Shown here one piece after another: positions 21,622 to 22,869 of a stretch of 22,869 bases of DNA (positions are counted from its first letter, which is position 1; each line of letters opens with the position of its first letter). The DNA comes from a virus. The notes under the pieces are model-generated. The model had not been told where the DNA came from. It saw only the letters and a program-made list of their open reading frames with translations, and ran no database searches. The stretch covers positions 1-22,869 of the IMG/VR virus record IMGVR_UViG_3300005519_000016; one strand, written 5' to 3'. The position numbers and the translations under genes were made by a program.

Positions 21622-21866
21622 GGTTTGGCCTCTACGGTTAAAGCGACGGGCGGCATCGTGTTGCCTACCACCCAGAGCATGACGAGCGCACCATTGGCGA
21701 TCGCTTTCAGTTCGTCCGCAGTCGGGCGCCAGAACGAGACGACCTGGCGGATGCCGTCGATCTCGACGTGGGTGACGGGCAGCGCGTTGCATGGCGCTTC
21801 GGCCTGATCCCAGCCTTTCGGCGCGCCCAGCACGGCGTTGTTCGAGGGATGCTGATGGCGGTCCAC
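21618..21866 (-). CDS. Small hypothetical protein with GTG start
   Basis: The protein has 82 residues. The start codon is GTG (21866-21864) behind a strong GGAGG ribosome binding site 7 bases upstream, 2 bases after the RusA-like stop. It contains LGAPKGWDQAEAPCNALPVT, then VEIDGIRQVVSFWRPTADEL and a hydrophobic end (ALVMLWVVGNTMPPVALTVE). I do not recognise the family, although the GWDQ...C..LPV..V.IDG....VSFW.PT..EL pattern has the look of a conserved phage protein. It may interact with DNA metabolism given its position after the resolvase, but nothing in the sequence shows this. Confidence 0.72.
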   Translation of the reverse strand: MDRHQHPSNNAVLGAPKGWDQAEAPCNALPVTHVEIDGIRQVVSFWRPTADELKAIANGALVMLWVVGNTMPPVALTVEAKP

Positions 21867-21868
21867 GG

Positions 21869-22360
21869 TCAGACCTCCAGTGGGTCGGCGACGCGCACCG
21901 GCAGCGCGAGTTCAACCTGCTGCGGTTGCAGCGGCAGGATCTGCACAACCGTGCGCGGGTTCGCGCGGTCGATGCCGTGGAACACATGCTTCTCACGCAC
22001 CTGCCGATCGTTGACGTACACACCGCGCTGAACCAGAAAGCGCTCGCCCTTCATGCCCGCTTCCTTCTGCGCCTTCGTGAGCTTCTGCGTTTCGTATCGG
22101 TCCTGCAGGATGTCGAGCACGATCGACTCGTCAAGGTCGGGCCGCTCGCTGGCGTAGAAGATGTGCAGCGTGACCGCAACGGGCCCGGTGTAGCGCACGC
22201 GATACCGCGGCGGGATCTGGCGAAGCGCATTGCGTTCGAACTCGAGCGCCTTCTCGCTTTTGATGCTGGCCGGGCGGCCGCCGCGCACGACGATCTGGCG
22301 GCTGTTCGCCTTGCTGGCCGGCTCGCCGAGGATCGTGAAGATGATCGGCTGGGCGCTCAT
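21869..22360 (-). CDS. RusA-like Holliday junction resolvase
   Basis: The protein has 163 residues from the ATG at 22360-22358, which overlaps the preceding stop by 4 bases (ATGA). It has an opening TILGEPASKANSRQIV (9-24), then HIFYASERPDLDESIVLDIL and GVYVNDRQVREKHVFHG. Asp75, Asp77 and Asp118 correspond to the acidic active-site residues of RusA (R-x-D-L-D and V-x-D). In E. coli RusA a lysine follows the D-L-D motif; here that place appears to be Val81. A charged insert (about residues 84-112) separates the two motifs. RusA-type enzymes cut branched DNA, which phages need before packaging; the location near the terminase fits. Confidence 0.8.
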   Translation of the reverse strand: MSAQPIIFTILGEPASKANSRQIVVRGGRPASIKSEKALEFERNALRQIPPRYRVRYTGPVAVTLHIFYASERPDLDESIVLDILQDRYETQKLTKAQKEAGMKGERFLVQRGVYVNDRQVREKHVFHGIDRANPRTVVQILPLQPQQVELALPVRVADPLEV

Positions 22361-22869
22361 GATCGCACCTGCATGGTGGAAATCGCCATGCAACCCGCCG
22401 TGTCCGGACGTTGCTGGGCTTGGCTTTGCGGGTCGAGTGGACGAGTTTCCGCGCCACCGTTGGAAACTCGTCCAGTGCCAGTTTGCGTTTCTGCGCAAGT
22501 TGCAGCTGCGCGCACGGCATCTTCTGCGATGACGAGCATGTCGTCGAACGCGGAGAGCAGAATCGAAATCGCTTCGTGCGGGTAGGTGTCGCGGCGGTGC
22601 TTGCGGAACTCAGCGAGCGCATCGCGCATGTCCTGCAGTTCTTCTAACGCGGTTTCAGGCTTGCCATGCCCAGGCTTATCCGCGGCGCCCTGTTCGACCG
22701 GTGCGCTGGTCTGGCCATGCGCGGCCACAACGGCCGCCTCGGGGGTATTCGATTCCGCAGCCATCATCATCGCGTCGACGATCGCGTCGTGGATGATCGC
22801 GGTGAACTGCGTCTTGCTGCCCGGCAGGCGCGAGCGGTCAATGCTGGCGATGCTGCGCGCGACCAGCTG
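22357..22869 (-). CDS. Hypothetical protein, 5' end cut by the window
   Basis: The frame is open from the right edge (22869) to a TGA at 22359-22357, about 170 residues. An ATG cluster at 22770 has no ribosome binding site and the frame continues upstream without stops (SIDRSRLPGSKTQFTAIIHD), so the true start probably lies outside the window. The middle is acidic and helical (ETALEELQDMRDALAEFRKH, then HEAISILLSAFDDMLVIAED). The C-terminal 50 residues are Gln/Thr/Gly-rich and look disordered. I do not recognise the family. It overlaps the RusA-like start by 4 bases, so the two are probably translated together. Confidence 0.65.
   Translation of the reverse strand, partial: QLVARSIASIDRSRLPGSKTQFTAIIHDAIVDAMMMAAESNTPEAAVVAAHGQTSAPVEQGAADKPGHGKPETALEELQDMRDALAEFRKHRRDTYPHEAISILLSAFDDMLVIAEDAVRAAATCAETQTGTGRVSNGGAETRPLDPQSQAQQRPDTAGCMAISTMQVRS

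Overview
The window is a single, tightly packed block of late and packaging genes from a contractile-tailed (myovirus-type) bacteriophage or prophage. Every gene I can support is on the minus strand, so transcription runs from base 22869 towards base 1. The DNA is GC-rich with strong G/C third-position preference. Together with the protein families, this suggests a proteobacterial host, most likely a Burkholderia-like betaproteobacterium; that host assignment is an inference from composition and style, not from a diagnostic gene. No integrase, repressor, holin or endolysin gene is in the window, so lysogenic ability cannot be judged directly. The acyltransferase at the left edge is of a type often carried as a host-surface-modifying cargo gene.

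Layout in transcription order. (1) 22869-21271, transition from early to late genes: a 5'-truncated unknown gene, a RusA-like Holliday junction resolvase, an unknown 82-residue gene with a GTG start, a 24-residue membrane peptide and an unknown 80-residue gene. (2) 21270-21179: a short non-coding gap with two mutually exclusive hairpins, the second followed by a T-rich run. (3) 21178-16047, packaging: small and large terminase, an exported-looking Ala/Thr-rich protein, a 62-residue gene, the DUF1073 portal and a MuF-type minor head protein. (4) 16060-13353, capsid: protease-scaffold fusion (DUF2213), cement protein and DUF2184 major capsid protein. (5) 13352-11097: head-completion and neck genes. 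(6) 11069-6633, tail: sheath (DUF3383), tube, tail assembly chaperone with a -1 frameshift product, and a tape measure carrying a glucosaminidase-like domain. (7) 6633-1761, baseplate: Dit-like protein, plug, hub, spike, gp25-like wedge, J-like wedge and DUF2612 wedge. (8) 1771-252: a glycine-rich tail fibre/adhesin and a small fibre-associated protein. (9) 163-1: the start of an acyltransferase-3 membrane protein, cut by the window edge.

Genes are joined by 1-bp (TAATG, TGATG), 4-bp (ATGA) or 11-14-bp overlaps or by gaps of a few bases, as expected for long polycistronic messages with coupled translation. No gap reaches 300 bases; the largest are 88 and 92 bases. The points most worth a second look are: the truncated acyltransferase with a perfect 9-bp hairpin running into its ribosome binding site; a clear T-TTT-TTT slippery site in the tail chaperone gene; the attenuator-like hairpin pair before the terminase genes; the signal-peptide-bearing protein between terminase and portal; and the 24-residue membrane peptide.
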